DNA of 33,535 nt from Acidobacteriaceae bacterium (GCA_030039035.1 JASHQQ010000211.1:1-33535), one strand, 5' to 3'. Positions 15,306 to 23,731 are shown, numbered from the stretch's first letter. Numbers and translations are program-made. The notes: generated by a model from the letters alone, not told the origin.

Positions 15306-16119
15306 ACGAAGGCTGCGTGCAGTGATGCTTGACTGGGCAGGAACCACGGTCGATCACGGATCCATGGCGCCGGTCATCGCGCTGCAGGCGCTCTTCGCGC
15401 GCTACGGAATCGTGCTTTCCGGCGAGGATGCGCGGCGCGACATGGGTCTGCTCAAGAGCGATCATATCCGGAAGATTCTTTCGCTCTGCGATGTTCGCGC
15501 CAAGTGGCTCGCTCTCACCAGCCGCGAACCCGTGGAGGAAGATGTCGCCCGTTTCTTTGAAGAATTCGTCCCCTTGCAGAAAACGATCCTTCCGCGCCAC
15601 TCAATGCTGATTGAAGGGGTGGCGGAGACGGTGACTGGATGGCAGCGCCGCGGCCTGCGCGTCGGAAGCTCAACCGGTTACACGCGCGAGATGCTCGCGC
15701 CGATCCTCACTCAGGCGATCGCCGGCGGCTACCGGCCCGATGCGACGGTCTGCCCGGATGAAGCCGGCGCAGGCCGCCCGGCGCCGTGGATGCTGATGCG
15801 CAACGCGCAGCTTCTCGATGTCTATCCGCCATCGGTTTGCGTCAAGATCGGCGACACGGAGAGCGACATCGAGGAAGGAATCAACGCGGGCATGTGGACG
15901 ATCGGAGTAACACGAACGGGAAATCTGGTCGGAATGGACGCGGCCAGTTGGGCGCAATTGCCGCCGGAAGAAAAAGCCGGCAAACTCGCGGGTGCCGAAG
16001 AATCATTGCGCCATGCGGGCGCCGATTTCGTGGCCGAGGATCTGCCTGCCTGCAGCAGCATACTGGCAGGGATCGACCGGCGATTGAGTGACGGAGTATC
16101 ACCGGGGAGCCGCAAATGA
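15295..16119 (+). CDS. phnX: Phosphonoacetaldehyde hydrolase (phosphonatase)
   Basis: A 274-residue HAD-superfamily enzyme that splits phosphonoacetaldehyde into acetaldehyde and phosphate through a lysine Schiff base. The DWAGTTVD motif holds the aspartyl nucleophile (Asp13). MGLLKSDH carries Lys54, the Schiff-base residue that separates true phosphonatases from other HAD proteins. STGYTREM, DEAGAGRPAPWM and KIGDTESDIEEGINAGMWT complete the set; the length is close to the roughly 265-270 residues usual for the family. ATG 15295 starts inside the FAD gene, and the stop overlaps the next start as ATGA, so three genes are translationally linked. Together with the flavoenzyme it would release phosphate from aminoethylphosphonate-type compounds. 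Confident. Confidence 0.95.
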   Translation: MNPERRLRAVMLDWAGTTVDHGSMAPVIALQALFARYGIVLSGEDARRDMGLLKSDHIRKILSLCDVRAKWLALTSREPVEEDVARFFEEFVPLQKTILPRHSMLIEGVAETVTGWQRRGLRVGSSTGYTREMLAPILTQAIAGGYRPDATVCPDEAGAGRPAPWMLMRNAQLLDVYPPSVCVKIGDTESDIEEGINAGMWTIGVTRTGNLVGMDAASWAQLPPEEKAGKLAGAEESLRHAGADFVAEDLPACSSILAGIDRRLSDGVSPGSRK

Positions 16120-19100
16120 AGGACGCTCCGATCTGCGCACTGATGGTTTTTTGCGCGGCACAATTCGCGTTCGCGGCATCCGTTTTCACCACACGGCTCG
16201 ACGACCCCAGGGCCGTCTTTCTCACTGCACAGGAATTCGGCGTTCGCGGTGATGGCGCGGGCGATGACAGCGCTGCCATCCAGGCAGCGCTCGACAAGGC
16301 ATGGAGCCCCGGTCGCGAGGGCATCGTCTTTGTTCCGTCGGGGCGCTATCGCATCACGCGAACCATCTACGTCTGGCCCGGCGAGCGCGCCTTCGGCTAC
16401 GGGAACACGCGGCCCGTCATCGTGCTCGGCGACAACACGCCCGGATTTCAGAAAGGGGTGGGCGTGATGGTGATGTTTACCGGCGCAAAGCCCGGTGACA
16501 AGTCGATGTGGAGCGGGCGCGTGCCTTTTTCGCCGCCCGGAACCGTTCCGCCGAACGACGCCATCGCCGACGCCAATCCCAGCACGTTCTATTCGGCGAT
16601 GAGCAACATCGATATCGAGATCGGCGCCGGTAATCCCGCGGCGATCGCCATTCGCTTTCACGTTGCGCAGCACTCCTTTCTGAGCCACATGGAGCTTCGC
16701 CTCGGCACGGGTCTCGCCGGAATCTACCAGGTGGGCAACGAGGCCGAGGATCTGCATTTCCTCGGTGGGCGCTACGGCATTCTCACCGGGAAGACTTCGC
16801 CTGCATGGCAGTTCACGCTCATCGATTCCACCTTCAACGGCCAGCGCGATGCGGCGATCCGCGAGCACGAGGCCGGACTCACGCTCATTCGCGATTCGTT
16901 TCGCAACGTGCCCACCGCAATCGACATCGACCCGCAGTATTCCGACGAACTTTGGGTGAAGGATTGCCGCTTTGAAGATGTGTCTCACGCAGCCGTCGTC
17001 ATCAGCAATGAGAAAAGCCCGCTGACGGAGGTAAGCTTCCAGAATGCGGTTTTGAAGAACGTCCCGGTATTTGCACTTTTTCGCGAAACCCAAAAGGTCG
17101 TAGGAGCAAGCGGCCCGGTTTATCGCGTGAGCGAGTTCAGTTACGGCCTGATTGTGCCGGGCGAAGGCCGGATGGGCGCGATGGACACGCGATTGGAGGC
17201 GTCGCCGCTTGCGGCGATGCCGAATCCGCCGCCGCCCGCGATTCGTGCACTGCCGCCAACCAGCGAATGGACGAATGTTCACGAACTCGGCGTCAAGGGC
17301 GACGGCGAGACGGACGACACGGCCGCGATCCAGCGCGCCATCGACACGCATCGTGTTCTCTATTTCCCCAGCGGCCATTACGTCGTCTCAGACACCCTCG
17401 CGCTGAAGCCAGACACAGTGCTCATCGGCCTTCACCCGACCATGACGCAATTCGATCTCCCCGATTCAGCGCCGGGCTACCAGGGCATCGGACCGCCAAA
17501 GCCGGTCATTGAAGCGCCCGCGGGCGGACACAACATCCTCAGCGGCTTCGGAGTTCTCACCGGCGGCATCAATCCGCGCGCAGTGGGCGTGCTGTGGAAG
17601 GCAGACGAAGACTCGCTGATCGACGACGTGCGTTTTTTGGGCGGGCACGGCAGCGGGACGAATCCCTACAACAACAATCACACCGCCGATTCCGACATCC
17701 ATCGTCGCTGGGACGGGCAATATCCCAGCCTGTGGATCGCCGATGGCGGCGGCGGAACTTTCGCCGATATCTGGACGCCCGACACTTTCGCGCAGGCCGG
17801 ATTCTATGTCTCGAATACGAAGACGCCCGGCCACGTTTATGAGCTGTCCACCGAGCATCACGTCCGCAACGAGATCAAATTCGATCGCGTCGAGAACTGG
17901 GACGTGAATGCTCCGCAAACCGAGGAAGAAGCCGGCGAGAGCCCTGAAGCTCTGTCGCTCGAACTCGACTGGTGCCGCAACATCACGATTGCGAATTATC
18001 ACGGCTATCGCGTCACCCGTTCCCGCGCGCCATTCCCGACAGCGGTGCGCCTTTACAACTCGTCGGAGATTCATTTTCGCAACCTGCATGTGAACGCCGA
18101 AAGCGGATACGCCATCTGCGACGAGAACGGCTGCGGCACATTCCTGCGCGTGAGCAAGTTTCCCGACGGGAACGCAATCCAGGACATGACGCATCATCTC
18201 GAGGTGCGCGAGCGCGAGTTCGCGGTGCTCGATATTCCCGCCGATCCGGCGCACCCGGCGCCGCAGGATGCGTCCGCCATGCTGGCGCCGCGCGCAAAGA
18301 TCGAAAAGCTCGAAGACGGCTTCTTTTCCATCTCCGGCGCTGCGGTCGACAACAACGGCAAGCTTTACTTCGTCGATCGTCACCGGCAGCGAATCTATGG
18401 GTGGTCGCAATCGGAGGGACTCACGATCGCTGGCGACCATCCTCTCGATCCGGTGAACCTCGCCTTCGACAAAGCCGGCGAACTGATCGTCGTTTCTTCC
18501 GCCGGCCCGGAGGGAACCGTCTACTCGTTCCGTCCGGAGATGTCGGATGGTCTGATGTCTCCGATGGAGCCACAAGAAGCCAGACCGCATCCAGGTACGT
18601 CGGTGATTCTGCCTGCCAATTTCTGGAATAACGGCGAGTTCAAGGACCAGCTCAACTTCGACACCCTGAAGTACGCGACTCTGCCCGAGATGTTCGCCAG
18701 CGACGTAACGACGCCCAAAGCACGCGAATATGTCTCTCCCGATGGCAGCGTTTATCTGCCCGCGGGGCGCGTCTTCCAGCAGGGACCGCCCGACGCGTCG
18801 GGATGGCGCTTCTCCGACAATCTTGACACTTATGGCCTGATCGTCGCCGCGCCGGGTCAGCGCGTTTATGTCAGCAGTGCATCGGAGGACCGCACTTACA
18901 GCGCCCTCGTCAACGCCGACGGCACTCTCGGCGATCTGCGCGTTTTTGCCGATCGCGGCGGCGAGAGCGTCGCCGTCGACAGCCACGGCAACGTCTACGT
19001 CGCCAACGGCCAGATCTTTGTATACGATCCGTCAGGCAAACAAATCGGTGAAATCGACGCACCCGAACGGCCCATCGATCTCGTCTTCGGCGGCGCCGAT

Positions 19101-19157
19101 CGCCGCACGCTCTTCATCCTCGCCGATCACACGCTGTATGCAACCCAAGTACGTTGA
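16116..19157 (+). CDS. Large secreted protein: two pectate-lyase-like/GH55-like beta-helix units plus C-terminal beta-propeller
   Basis: A 1013-residue exported protein beginning with a signal peptide (ALMVFCAAQFAFAA). Two related units follow. Unit 1 (about 38-370) opens with EFGVRGDGAGDDSAAIQAAL and VFVPSGRYRIT; unit 2 (about 390-700) repeats the pattern as ELGVKGDGETDDTAAIQRAI and LYFPSGHYVV. This is the start of the pectate-lyase superfamily/GH55 fold, in which tandem helices occur. From about 740 the sequence changes to an SMP-30/NHL-like propeller: AAVDNNGKLYFVDR, LAFDKAGELIVVSS, VAVDSHGNVYVANG. The start overlaps the phnX stop as ATGA with GGGGAG upstream. Lyase or glucanase activity is possible; catalytic residues cannot be assigned by eye. 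Its coupling to phosphonatase genes is unusual. Confidence 0.8.
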   Translation: MKDAPICALMVFCAAQFAFAASVFTTRLDDPRAVFLTAQEFGVRGDGAGDDSAAIQAALDKAWSPGREGIVFVPSGRYRITRTIYVWPGERAFGYGNTRPVIVLGDNTPGFQKGVGVMVMFTGAKPGDKSMWSGRVPFSPPGTVPPNDAIADANPSTFYSAMSNIDIEIGAGNPAAIAIRFHVAQHSFLSHMELRLGTGLAGIYQVGNEAEDLHFLGGRYGILTGKTSPAWQFTLIDSTFNGQRDAAIREHEAGLTLIRDSFRNVPTAIDIDPQYSDELWVKDCRFEDVSHAAVVISNEKSPLTEVSFQNAVLKNVPVFALFRETQKVVGASGPVYRVSEFSYGLIVPGEGRMGAMDTRLEASPLAAMPNPPPPAIRALPPTSEWTNVHELGVKGDGETDDTAAIQRAIDTHRVLYFPSGHYVVSDTLALKPDTVLIGLHPTMTQFDLPDSAPGYQGIGPPKPVIEAPAGGHNILSGFGVLTGGINPRAVGVLWKADEDSLIDDVRFLGGHGSGTNPYNNNHTADSDIHRRWDGQYPSLWIADGGGGTFADIWTPDTFAQAGFYVSNTKTPGHVYELSTEHHVRNEIKFDRVENWDVNAPQTEEEAGESPEALSLELDWCRNITIANYHGYRVTRSRAPFPTAVRLYNSSEIHFRNLHVNAESGYAICDENGCGTFLRVSKFPDGNAIQDMTHHLEVREREFAVLDIPADPAHPAPQDASAMLAPRAKIEKLEDGFFSISGAAVDNNGKLYFVDRHRQRIYGWSQSEGLTIAGDHPLDPVNLAFDKAGELIVVSSAGPEGTVYSFRPEMSDGLMSPMEPQEARPHPGTSVILPANFWNNGEFKDQLNFDTLKYATLPEMFASDVTTPKAREYVSPDGSVYLPAGRVFQQGPPDASGWRFSDNLDTYGLIVAAPGQRVYVSSASEDRTYSALVNADGTLGDLRVFADRGGESVAVDSHGNVYVANGQIFVYDPSGKQIGEIDAPERPIDLVFGGADRRTLFILADHTLYATQVR

Positions 19158-19186
19158 TGCACCTCAATGCATTCATTGCGGGATGC

Positions 19187-19222
19187 CCCACCCGTTTCGC
19201 CTGCAGTTGGCGAAAGGTTGGG
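19187..19222. repeat. Imperfect hairpin in the 186-bp gap after the beta-helix gene
   Basis: CCCACCCGTTTCGCC (19187-19201) pairs with GGCGAAAGGTTGGG (19209-19222) around a 7-base loop, with one bulged G and one mismatch. It contains TGCCCCAC, also present in the stem at 32017-32046. There is no T-run, so it is either a non-canonical terminator between convergent genes or an interspersed palindromic element. The rest of the gap shows only a weaker stem (CTGGTCG near 19268 with CGACCAG near 19300). Confidence 0.5.
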
Positions 19223-19343
19223 CTGCGCAACTCATCTTGCGCGCCGTTCAATGCAGTCCAGGAAACGACCTGGTCGGAGAAAGATCGCCTCTTCGACGCG
19301 ACCAGTTGGGAGCGGCGACCTTGAGCAGCAGTGAGATGAACAC

Positions 19344-19901
19344 CTATTTCTGAAGCTGCCCGAGCAGTACCGATTCGCGGTTGCGCATCGTCTCCCGAAT
19401 CGCCTCCAGCCCGGCGTTCAGATCGGCAAACATCTTCAGAATCGCGGTTCCGTCCTGCCCGTTCACCATCGAGCGCACCAGTTCGCATTGCCCCACAAGA
19501 CGATGATCGAAATCGATCAGCGTTTGCAGCGTGGGCGCCTCTTCCCGATAACGCTGCGTCATGCGATCGTTCTCGGGCACTGGTTGCTGCTGCAATGCCG
19601 CTTCGATCGCGCCGATCGCCCGCGCCAGCCGCTCCAGCTTTTGTGCGGCTTCCACCGCCGCCGCGTCGGGAAACGGCTTGGCCCGCGTCGGCGCTGGCAA
19701 GAATTCGCGCCGGTAGGCACTCTCGGCCTCCGACACGTTCGACATCGCGTGGCCCAGCAACGTCGCCGCCTTGCTGCGAATGAGCTGATCGTCGGCGCGG
19801 AGCTGGTTTTCCTTGCGATAGAAGTTGTAACCCCAGCCGTAAAACAGGTTGGTGGCCGCCTGGCGCAGCGCACCGGCGTCGTAGAATCCCTCGCCCGCCA
19901 C
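19344..19901 (-). CDS. Uncharacterised protein encoded with the SPFH gene
   Basis: A roughly 185-residue soluble, mainly helical protein with no signal peptide. It starts at GTG 19901 (V-A-G-E-G-F-Y-D-A), whose ribosome site GGAGG lies six bases upstream inside the end of the SPFH gene; that stop and this start share a base (TAGTG). Visible features are an aromatic patch (FYGWGYNFYRKENQLRADD), a Pro-rich turn near residue 75, and long helices with heptad-like Leu/Ala positions (EAAQKLERLARAIGAIEAAL; ILKMFADLNAGLEAIRETM). I recognise no family. Tight coupling makes it likely to be a partner of the membrane-associated SPFH protein. The reading frame stays open well upstream of the GTG, but that part is out-of-frame SPFH sequence and is not protein-like. 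Confidence 0.75.
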   Translation of the reverse strand: MAGEGFYDAGALRQAATNLFYGWGYNFYRKENQLRADDQLIRSKAATLLGHAMSNVSEAESAYRREFLPAPTRAKPFPDAAAVEAAQKLERLARAIGAIEAALQQQPVPENDRMTQRYREEAPTLQTLIDFDHRLVGQCELVRSMVNGQDGTAILKMFADLNAGLEAIRETMRNRESVLLGQLQK

Positions 19902-20740
19902 TACTTTCCTCCGTTCAGCCCGGTTTCGGCGCCCACCGGGAAGAATCCGGTGGCTGGACCGCCAATGTTGAACGGAACGCCGGCCGCGGCATTCGGCGCC
20001 GAGACCAGGCCCTTCTCGGCCATCTTCAGCGCCAGGTAGTAACGCACCGCCTCCATCGGCGTCAGCCCCATCGCCTGCAGCGAGATGAGCTCGCGCATGC
20101 GCTCGTCCTTGGGCATGATCAGGATCTTCAGATCGTTGAGCGTGATGCCGTAGGTTTTCAGGAATTCGGTGAGATGGTTCTTCACCAGTTCTCGCACGTC
20201 GTTGATGTGCTCGTTGATGTCCTCCATCTTCGTCACCTGCACGATCTGGTTGATCGATTGCTCGATCGCCGGCCCGGCATACTCGGCCACCTCGCGCGTT
20301 TCGATAAAGTGGCCGTTGAAGGGCAGGTGCGTGATAAGCTCGAGCGCCGCTTCCTTCGAGTCGACGTGGATGTAATAGTCCACCTGGTAGGCCATCTCGG
20401 CCATCTCCTCGCTGGTGGCCACGCCCTCGCTGCGCACGAGCAGCTTGGAGCGGTTGATATAAATCACTTCGAAGACCCACGGCGAGCTGCCGCCGAAGAA
20501 CCCCTGCGCAATCGAGCCCAGCAGCGGTTTGTCGGGCGTGGTCAGCGCGTACTGGCCGGTTTCATACACGTTCAGCACCGCGCCGCGCGACTTCAGCACG
20601 CAAAAGTGGTTGCTCTCCACGGTGAGCAACGAACCGGAGACGATGCTCTCGTCCGCAATCTTGACCGCCAGCACCTTGGTCCCGAGCATGTCGGTGCCGT
20701 CGTGCTGGAGCGAAGTTATGACCTGCCGCGCAATTGCCAT
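19901..20740 (-). CDS. SPFH/Band 7 domain protein
   Basis: A 279-residue protein of the SPFH (stomatin/prohibitin/flotillin) superfamily, most like the 'virion core'/YdjI-type branch, which lacks an N-terminal membrane helix. The N-terminal beta-rich part includes DESIVSGSLLTVESNHFCVLKSRG and VYETGQYALTTPDKP. A central helical region has SINQIVQVTKMEDINEHINDV and LVKNHLTEFLKTYGITLNDLKI, and a Gly/Ala/Pro tail (about 245-279) follows, which in such proteins often precedes a zinc-ribbon or binding segment; none is present here. The ATG at 20740 has GGGG a few bases upstream. These proteins scaffold membranes and are linked to envelope stress in some species. The downstream gene is translationally coupled. 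The 213 bp upstream hold no gene and probably its promoter. Confidence 0.88.
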   Translation of the reverse strand: MAIARQVITSLQHDGTDMLGTKVLAVKIADESIVSGSLLTVESNHFCVLKSRGAVLNVYETGQYALTTPDKPLLGSIAQGFFGGSSPWVFEVIYINRSKLLVRSEGVATSEEMAEMAYQVDYYIHVDSKEAALELITHLPFNGHFIETREVAEYAGPAIEQSINQIVQVTKMEDINEHINDVRELVKNHLTEFLKTYGITLNDLKILIMPKDERMRELISLQAMGLTPMEAVRYYLALKMAEKGLVSAPNAAAGVPFNIGGPATGFFPVGAETGLNGGK

Positions 20741-20953
20741 TTTCCCCTGCCTTTTGATTCAGTTGAGCATCCGATTCTGGAACCGCGAGAAAGCATACCC
20801 CATGTGGCGGCGACTTCCAAGCACTCGTTTTCTTGTCTGCGGAGAATTCTTCGGCTGTTCACACCGCGAGCCATGCAAGGCACGAATCACTGAATTCCGG
20901 CGCGGTGTAGAAGTGCGGATCGTCGCAGCTTCCCGGTGCGCCGCGCAGCCTGC

Positions 20954-21430
20954 TCATCGCGGCCAGGCAATGGCTTTGGAAAGAACTCGGAAGAATGCCG
21001 CAGGCGTCGCTATCCGCAAGCCGGTCCGGCGCGCAACGGCAGGCGTAAAGTGCCTCGTGTTGTTCGTCAACAGTCAATCGGGTGCTGCCGTGGTTGCGGA
21101 AAGCAAAACCGGAAGATCCGGTTCGTGACGAATCAGGGACCGATTGGCGCGAACGGCCGCCGGGTCTGGAAACGGTACAAGTTCCGGGTTGCACAACTGA
21201 ATCAACCGCCGATAGAGATCGGTCAGCCGTCCCGGATCTTCGACCCTCAGCCTGTGTGCGTGGAGAGCAAGGTTCCGCTCCACCTCCAGTCGAACCACCT
21301 CCGCCATTACCAACTTGCAAATGCGGGCCGCGCACAACGACAGAACGGCCTTATCGACTCCCCAAGCCGAAACCAGTCCTGCCATCAATACATCGGAATC
21401 GGGGAAGAGGCTGGGTTGGCCTGGGGGCAT
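20954..21430 (-). pseudogene. PIN-domain toxin (VapC-like) interrupted by in-frame TGA
   Basis: The frame starts at ATG 21430, overlapping the AbrB stop as TGATG, and encodes a PIN ribonuclease-like domain: FPDSDVLMAG with Asp11, an acidic pair in MAEVVRLEVERNL, and EPDLPVLLSA with Asp105. At codon 119 it meets TGA (21076-21074) straight after TTAAPD. The same frame then continues for 39 codons as LLTNNTRHFTPAVARRTG and GLRIATPAAFFRVL before a second TGA at 20956-20954. Intact relatives read DWLLTNNTRHF at this point, so a single TGG-to-TGA change best explains the break. The truncated product would lose the last strand and the TNN site residue. The toxin is probably dead unless the stop is read through or is a sequencing error. 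The antitoxin next to it is intact. Confidence 0.82.
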
Positions 21431-21774
21431 CAATTCGTGCGGCTTCTCCGCGAGTCCCGCCGTTCGTGAACACGCGAAATCGGTGCACCGTAACGCTCCT
21501 CATAAATTGCTCCTCGTATGCCGTGTAGCGTATCGAGGAGCGATTCCGCCGGGGCTCCTGCTTTGAGAAATGCCCGCCGGATTTCATCGCATAACTCCTC
21601 AAAGCGACTCTGCTCCGGAATAAGAAACAGCGCATCGCCGATCCGAAGAACCGCGAAGGGCGACCCGGTTCCCAAGCCAAGGTCTTCACGGAAATGCTTC
21701 GGCACTGTAAGCTGGCCTTTCTCGCCAATCCTGGTCGTCGCCAGATACTCAAGAACCGGCATTTCGGTAGCCAT
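21430..21774 (-). CDS. AbrB/MazE/SpoVT-type antitoxin
   Basis: A 114-residue DNA-binding antitoxin with a swapped-hairpin AbrB domain near the N-terminus: TTRIGEKGQLTVPKHFRE, with the usual Lys-Gly-Gln-(Leu/Ile)-Thr-(Val/Ile)-Pro core, followed by LRIGDALFLIPE. The rest is a charged helix (RFEELCDEIRRAFLKAG) and a basic tail that would bind the toxin. I start at ATG 21774 because GGGGG precedes it; a TTG at 21813 would add 13 unusual residues. The stop overlaps the PIN start (TGATG), the normal layout of such modules, and the pair would be autoregulated. Its toxin is broken, so it may persist as an orphan repressor. It sits 61 bp below the parB stop and could be read from the par transcript. 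Confidence 0.85.
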   Translation of the reverse strand: MATEMPVLEYLATTRIGEKGQLTVPKHFREDLGLGTGSPFAVLRIGDALFLIPEQSRFEELCDEIRRAFLKAGAPAESLLDTLHGIRGAIYEERYGAPISRVHERRDSRRSRTN

Positions 21775-21834
21775 CCGAAGCCCCCGGTAGGAATATCCTG
21801 CCACGCCACTCAAATTCCGGATCGGACTGAAGAA

Positions 21835-22734
21835 TCACTCCCCGGCCACGCGCTCCAGGAACGCGTCGAAGTCCTCCAGCCTTCCATACTCGATGATCAC
21901 GCGCCCGCGGCCGTTCTTGTCCTCGATGTGCACCTTCAACCCCAAGGCCCGCTGTAACCGCTCTTCGGCGTCACGGACATTCGGATCGACCGGCGCATCC
22001 GGCTTCGCCTCTTTTTTCGCCTCGCGCTCCGGGTTCAGCAGGCGGTGCACATAGTCTTCCGTCTGGCGAACAGAAAGTGAAGATGCAACGACTTTCTGCG
22101 CTGCTTTCTCGATTTCCTCCGCGTGTTCCAAGGCGAGCAAAGTCCGCGCATGACCGAATGTCAGCTCCCCGGATTCGACGCGGGCTTGCACGGTCGAAGG
22201 CAACTTTAACAATCTGAGAAAGTTAGCTACAGAAGCGCGATCTTTTCCCGTTCGCGTCGCCATCTGTTCCTGCGTCATGTGGAACTCGCGCGAGAGCCGC
22301 TCGAAGGCGCGCGCCTGTTCCATCGGGTTCAGGTCCGTGCGCTGCAGGTTCTCGACGATCGTGATTTCCATTGCCTGCTCGTCCGAGACTTGGCGCAGAA
22401 TCGCGGGGATCGTCTCCTTGCCGGCCTTCTTCGACGCCAGCCAGCGGCGCTCGCCGGCGATGAGCTGGAATCGTCCATTGGCTTGAGGTCGCACCAGAAC
22501 CGGCTGCACCACGCCGTTGGCGGTGATGGATGCCGCCAGTTCGGCAAGTCGCTCCTCGTCGACGCGGGAGCGCGTCTGGAACGGATTGCGGTCGATCTGG
22601 TCGAGCGGGATCTCCCGCGGCTTGCCGCCTTCTTGTTCCGTTGTCGATCCGGCGGGAACGGGGATGCGCGGAAGCAATGAGTCCAGCCCCTTGCCGAGAG
22701 CGCGACGTTTTGTATCGGGAATTGCGGTGGTCAT
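21835..22734 (-). CDS. parB: Chromosome partitioning protein ParB (Spo0J family)
   Basis: A 299-residue parS-binding CTPase clamp. The N-terminal GKGLDSLLP segment, typical for activating ParA, is present at residues 14-22. The CTP-binding domain follows, with NPFQTR, QLIAGERRWLAS and ENLQRTDLNPMEQA. The helix-turn-helix is MTQEQMATRTGKDRASVANF, and the C-terminal dimerisation region ends VIIEYGRLEDFDAFLERV. All expected parts are intact. Its probable binding sites are the palindromes at 23927 and 23962, just ahead of parA. It lies 101 bp downstream of parA in the same direction; that gap shows no gene. Very secure. Confidence 0.98.
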   Translation of the reverse strand: MTTAIPDTKRRALGKGLDSLLPRIPVPAGSTTEQEGGKPREIPLDQIDRNPFQTRSRVDEERLAELAASITANGVVQPVLVRPQANGRFQLIAGERRWLASKKAGKETIPAILRQVSDEQAMEITIVENLQRTDLNPMEQARAFERLSREFHMTQEQMATRTGKDRASVANFLRLLKLPSTVQARVESGELTFGHARTLLALEHAEEIEKAAQKVVASSLSVRQTEDYVHRLLNPEREAKKEAKPDAPVDPNVRDAEERLQRALGLKVHIEDKNGRGRVIIEYGRLEDFDAFLERVAGE

Positions 22735-22835
22735 GGCGCCTGAACCTCAAAGAAATATATAGAGCCATCTGCGGAATGAAGAATCCTGGAACACTTGCCT
22801 TTGCGCCGGAAAGGACCGGCCTTTTACGCGGCCGG

Positions 22836-23681
22836 TCACGAGTAGGGCCAGAAACGGATCTTCGCCTCGGGCTGCGCGGCCGCGGATGCTTTCCGCTGCG
22901 CGGCACGCGGTGTCTCGATCTGATTGCGCGCCACGAATTCGCCCGCCAGCTCGAAGTAGGCCTGCGTCCCACGCGAGCGCGGATCGTACAGCGCGGCCGG
23001 CTTGCCATGGCTCGGCGCCTCGGCGAGGCGGATGTTGCGCGGAATCACCGTGCGAAACAGCCGGTCCTTGAAATGCTCCCGCAGCGTTTCGGTCACCTGC
23101 TGGGCCAGATTGGTCCGATCGTCGTACATGGTCAGCAGAATTCCTTCGATGCTGAGCCCGGGATTAAATGCGGCGCGAACGCGCTCGAGTGTCGAGATCA
23201 GCTCCGTGATGCCTTCCAGTGCGAAATACTCGGCCTGCATGGGGACGATGAGCGTATCGGCGGCGGCCAGCGCGTTCAGGGTCAGCAGATCCAGAGCCGG
23301 CGGGCAATCCAGAACTACCAGATCGTATTGCAACTGCACTGGCTGCAGTGCGCGGCGCAGTCGAAGCGCGCGGTCGTTCACGGTGGCCAGTTCGACATTG
23401 GCGCCGGTCAGGTTCTTCGATCCCGGCAACAGACTGAGCTGCTCAATTGCCGTGGACAGAATGACCTGATCCGCAGGCGAGTCGCCCATCAGCACTTCAT
23501 AAATGGAATGGCGATTGTCGTCCCGCTGGAATCCCAACCCCGATGTTGCATTCGCCTGCGGATCGCAATCGACCAGCAGGATTCTGAGCCCTTCCAGGGC
23601 AAGACTGGCGGCGAGGTTGATCGCGGTTGTGGTTTTGCCCACCCCGCCCTTCTGATTCACCACGCCCAGCACTTTGCCCAT
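22836..23681 (-). CDS. parA: Chromosome partitioning ATPase ParA (Soj family)
   Basis: A 281-residue deviant-Walker ATPase that binds DNA with ATP and moves ParB-parS complexes. The first residues [20 protein letters not shown] hold the deviant P-loop, with signature Lys11 and Lys16. [12 protein letters not shown] and [15 protein letters not shown] are the other nucleotide motifs, and [15 protein letters not shown] is the conserved region near the DNA-binding surface. There is no N-terminal helix-turn-helix, so this is the chromosomal type rather than the P1/F plasmid type. The last 30 residues are an Ala/Gln-rich extension ([15 protein letters not shown]). AAGGGC precedes the ATG. Upstream lie the parS palindromes and then rsmG, the usual order near bacterial origins. 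Confidence 0.98.
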   Translation of the reverse strand: MGKVLGVVNQKGGVGKTTTAINLAASLALEGLRILLVDCDPQANATSGLGFQRDDNRHSIYEVLMGDSPADQVILSTAIEQLSLLPGSKNLTGANVELATVNDRALRLRRALQPVQLQYDLVVLDCPPALDLLTLNALAAADTLIVPMQAEYFALEGITELISTLERVRAAFNPGLSIEGILLTMYDDRTNLAQQVTETLREHFKDRLFRTVIPRNIRLAEAPSHGKPAALYDPRSRGTQAYFELAGEFVARNQIETPRAAQRKASAAAQPEAKIRFWPYS

Positions 23682-23731
23682 TGCCCTTCAAGAGTAATGC
23701 GCGCGATGGCCGGCGACGAGAGAATCGCAAT

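Noticed and set aside
18548..18557. A third TGGTCTGAT word inside the beta-helix gene, like the operator pair at 1470/1655
   Set aside because: A 9-bp match inside a coding region of a 33-kb window is expected by chance at an appreciable rate and has no promoter context.
21074..21076. Selenocysteine or reassigned UGA in the PIN gene
   Set aside because: The expected residue is Trp, not Cys or Sec; other genes in the window use TGA as a normal stop and TGG for Trp; no hairpin of selenocysteine-insertion type was seen just downstream.
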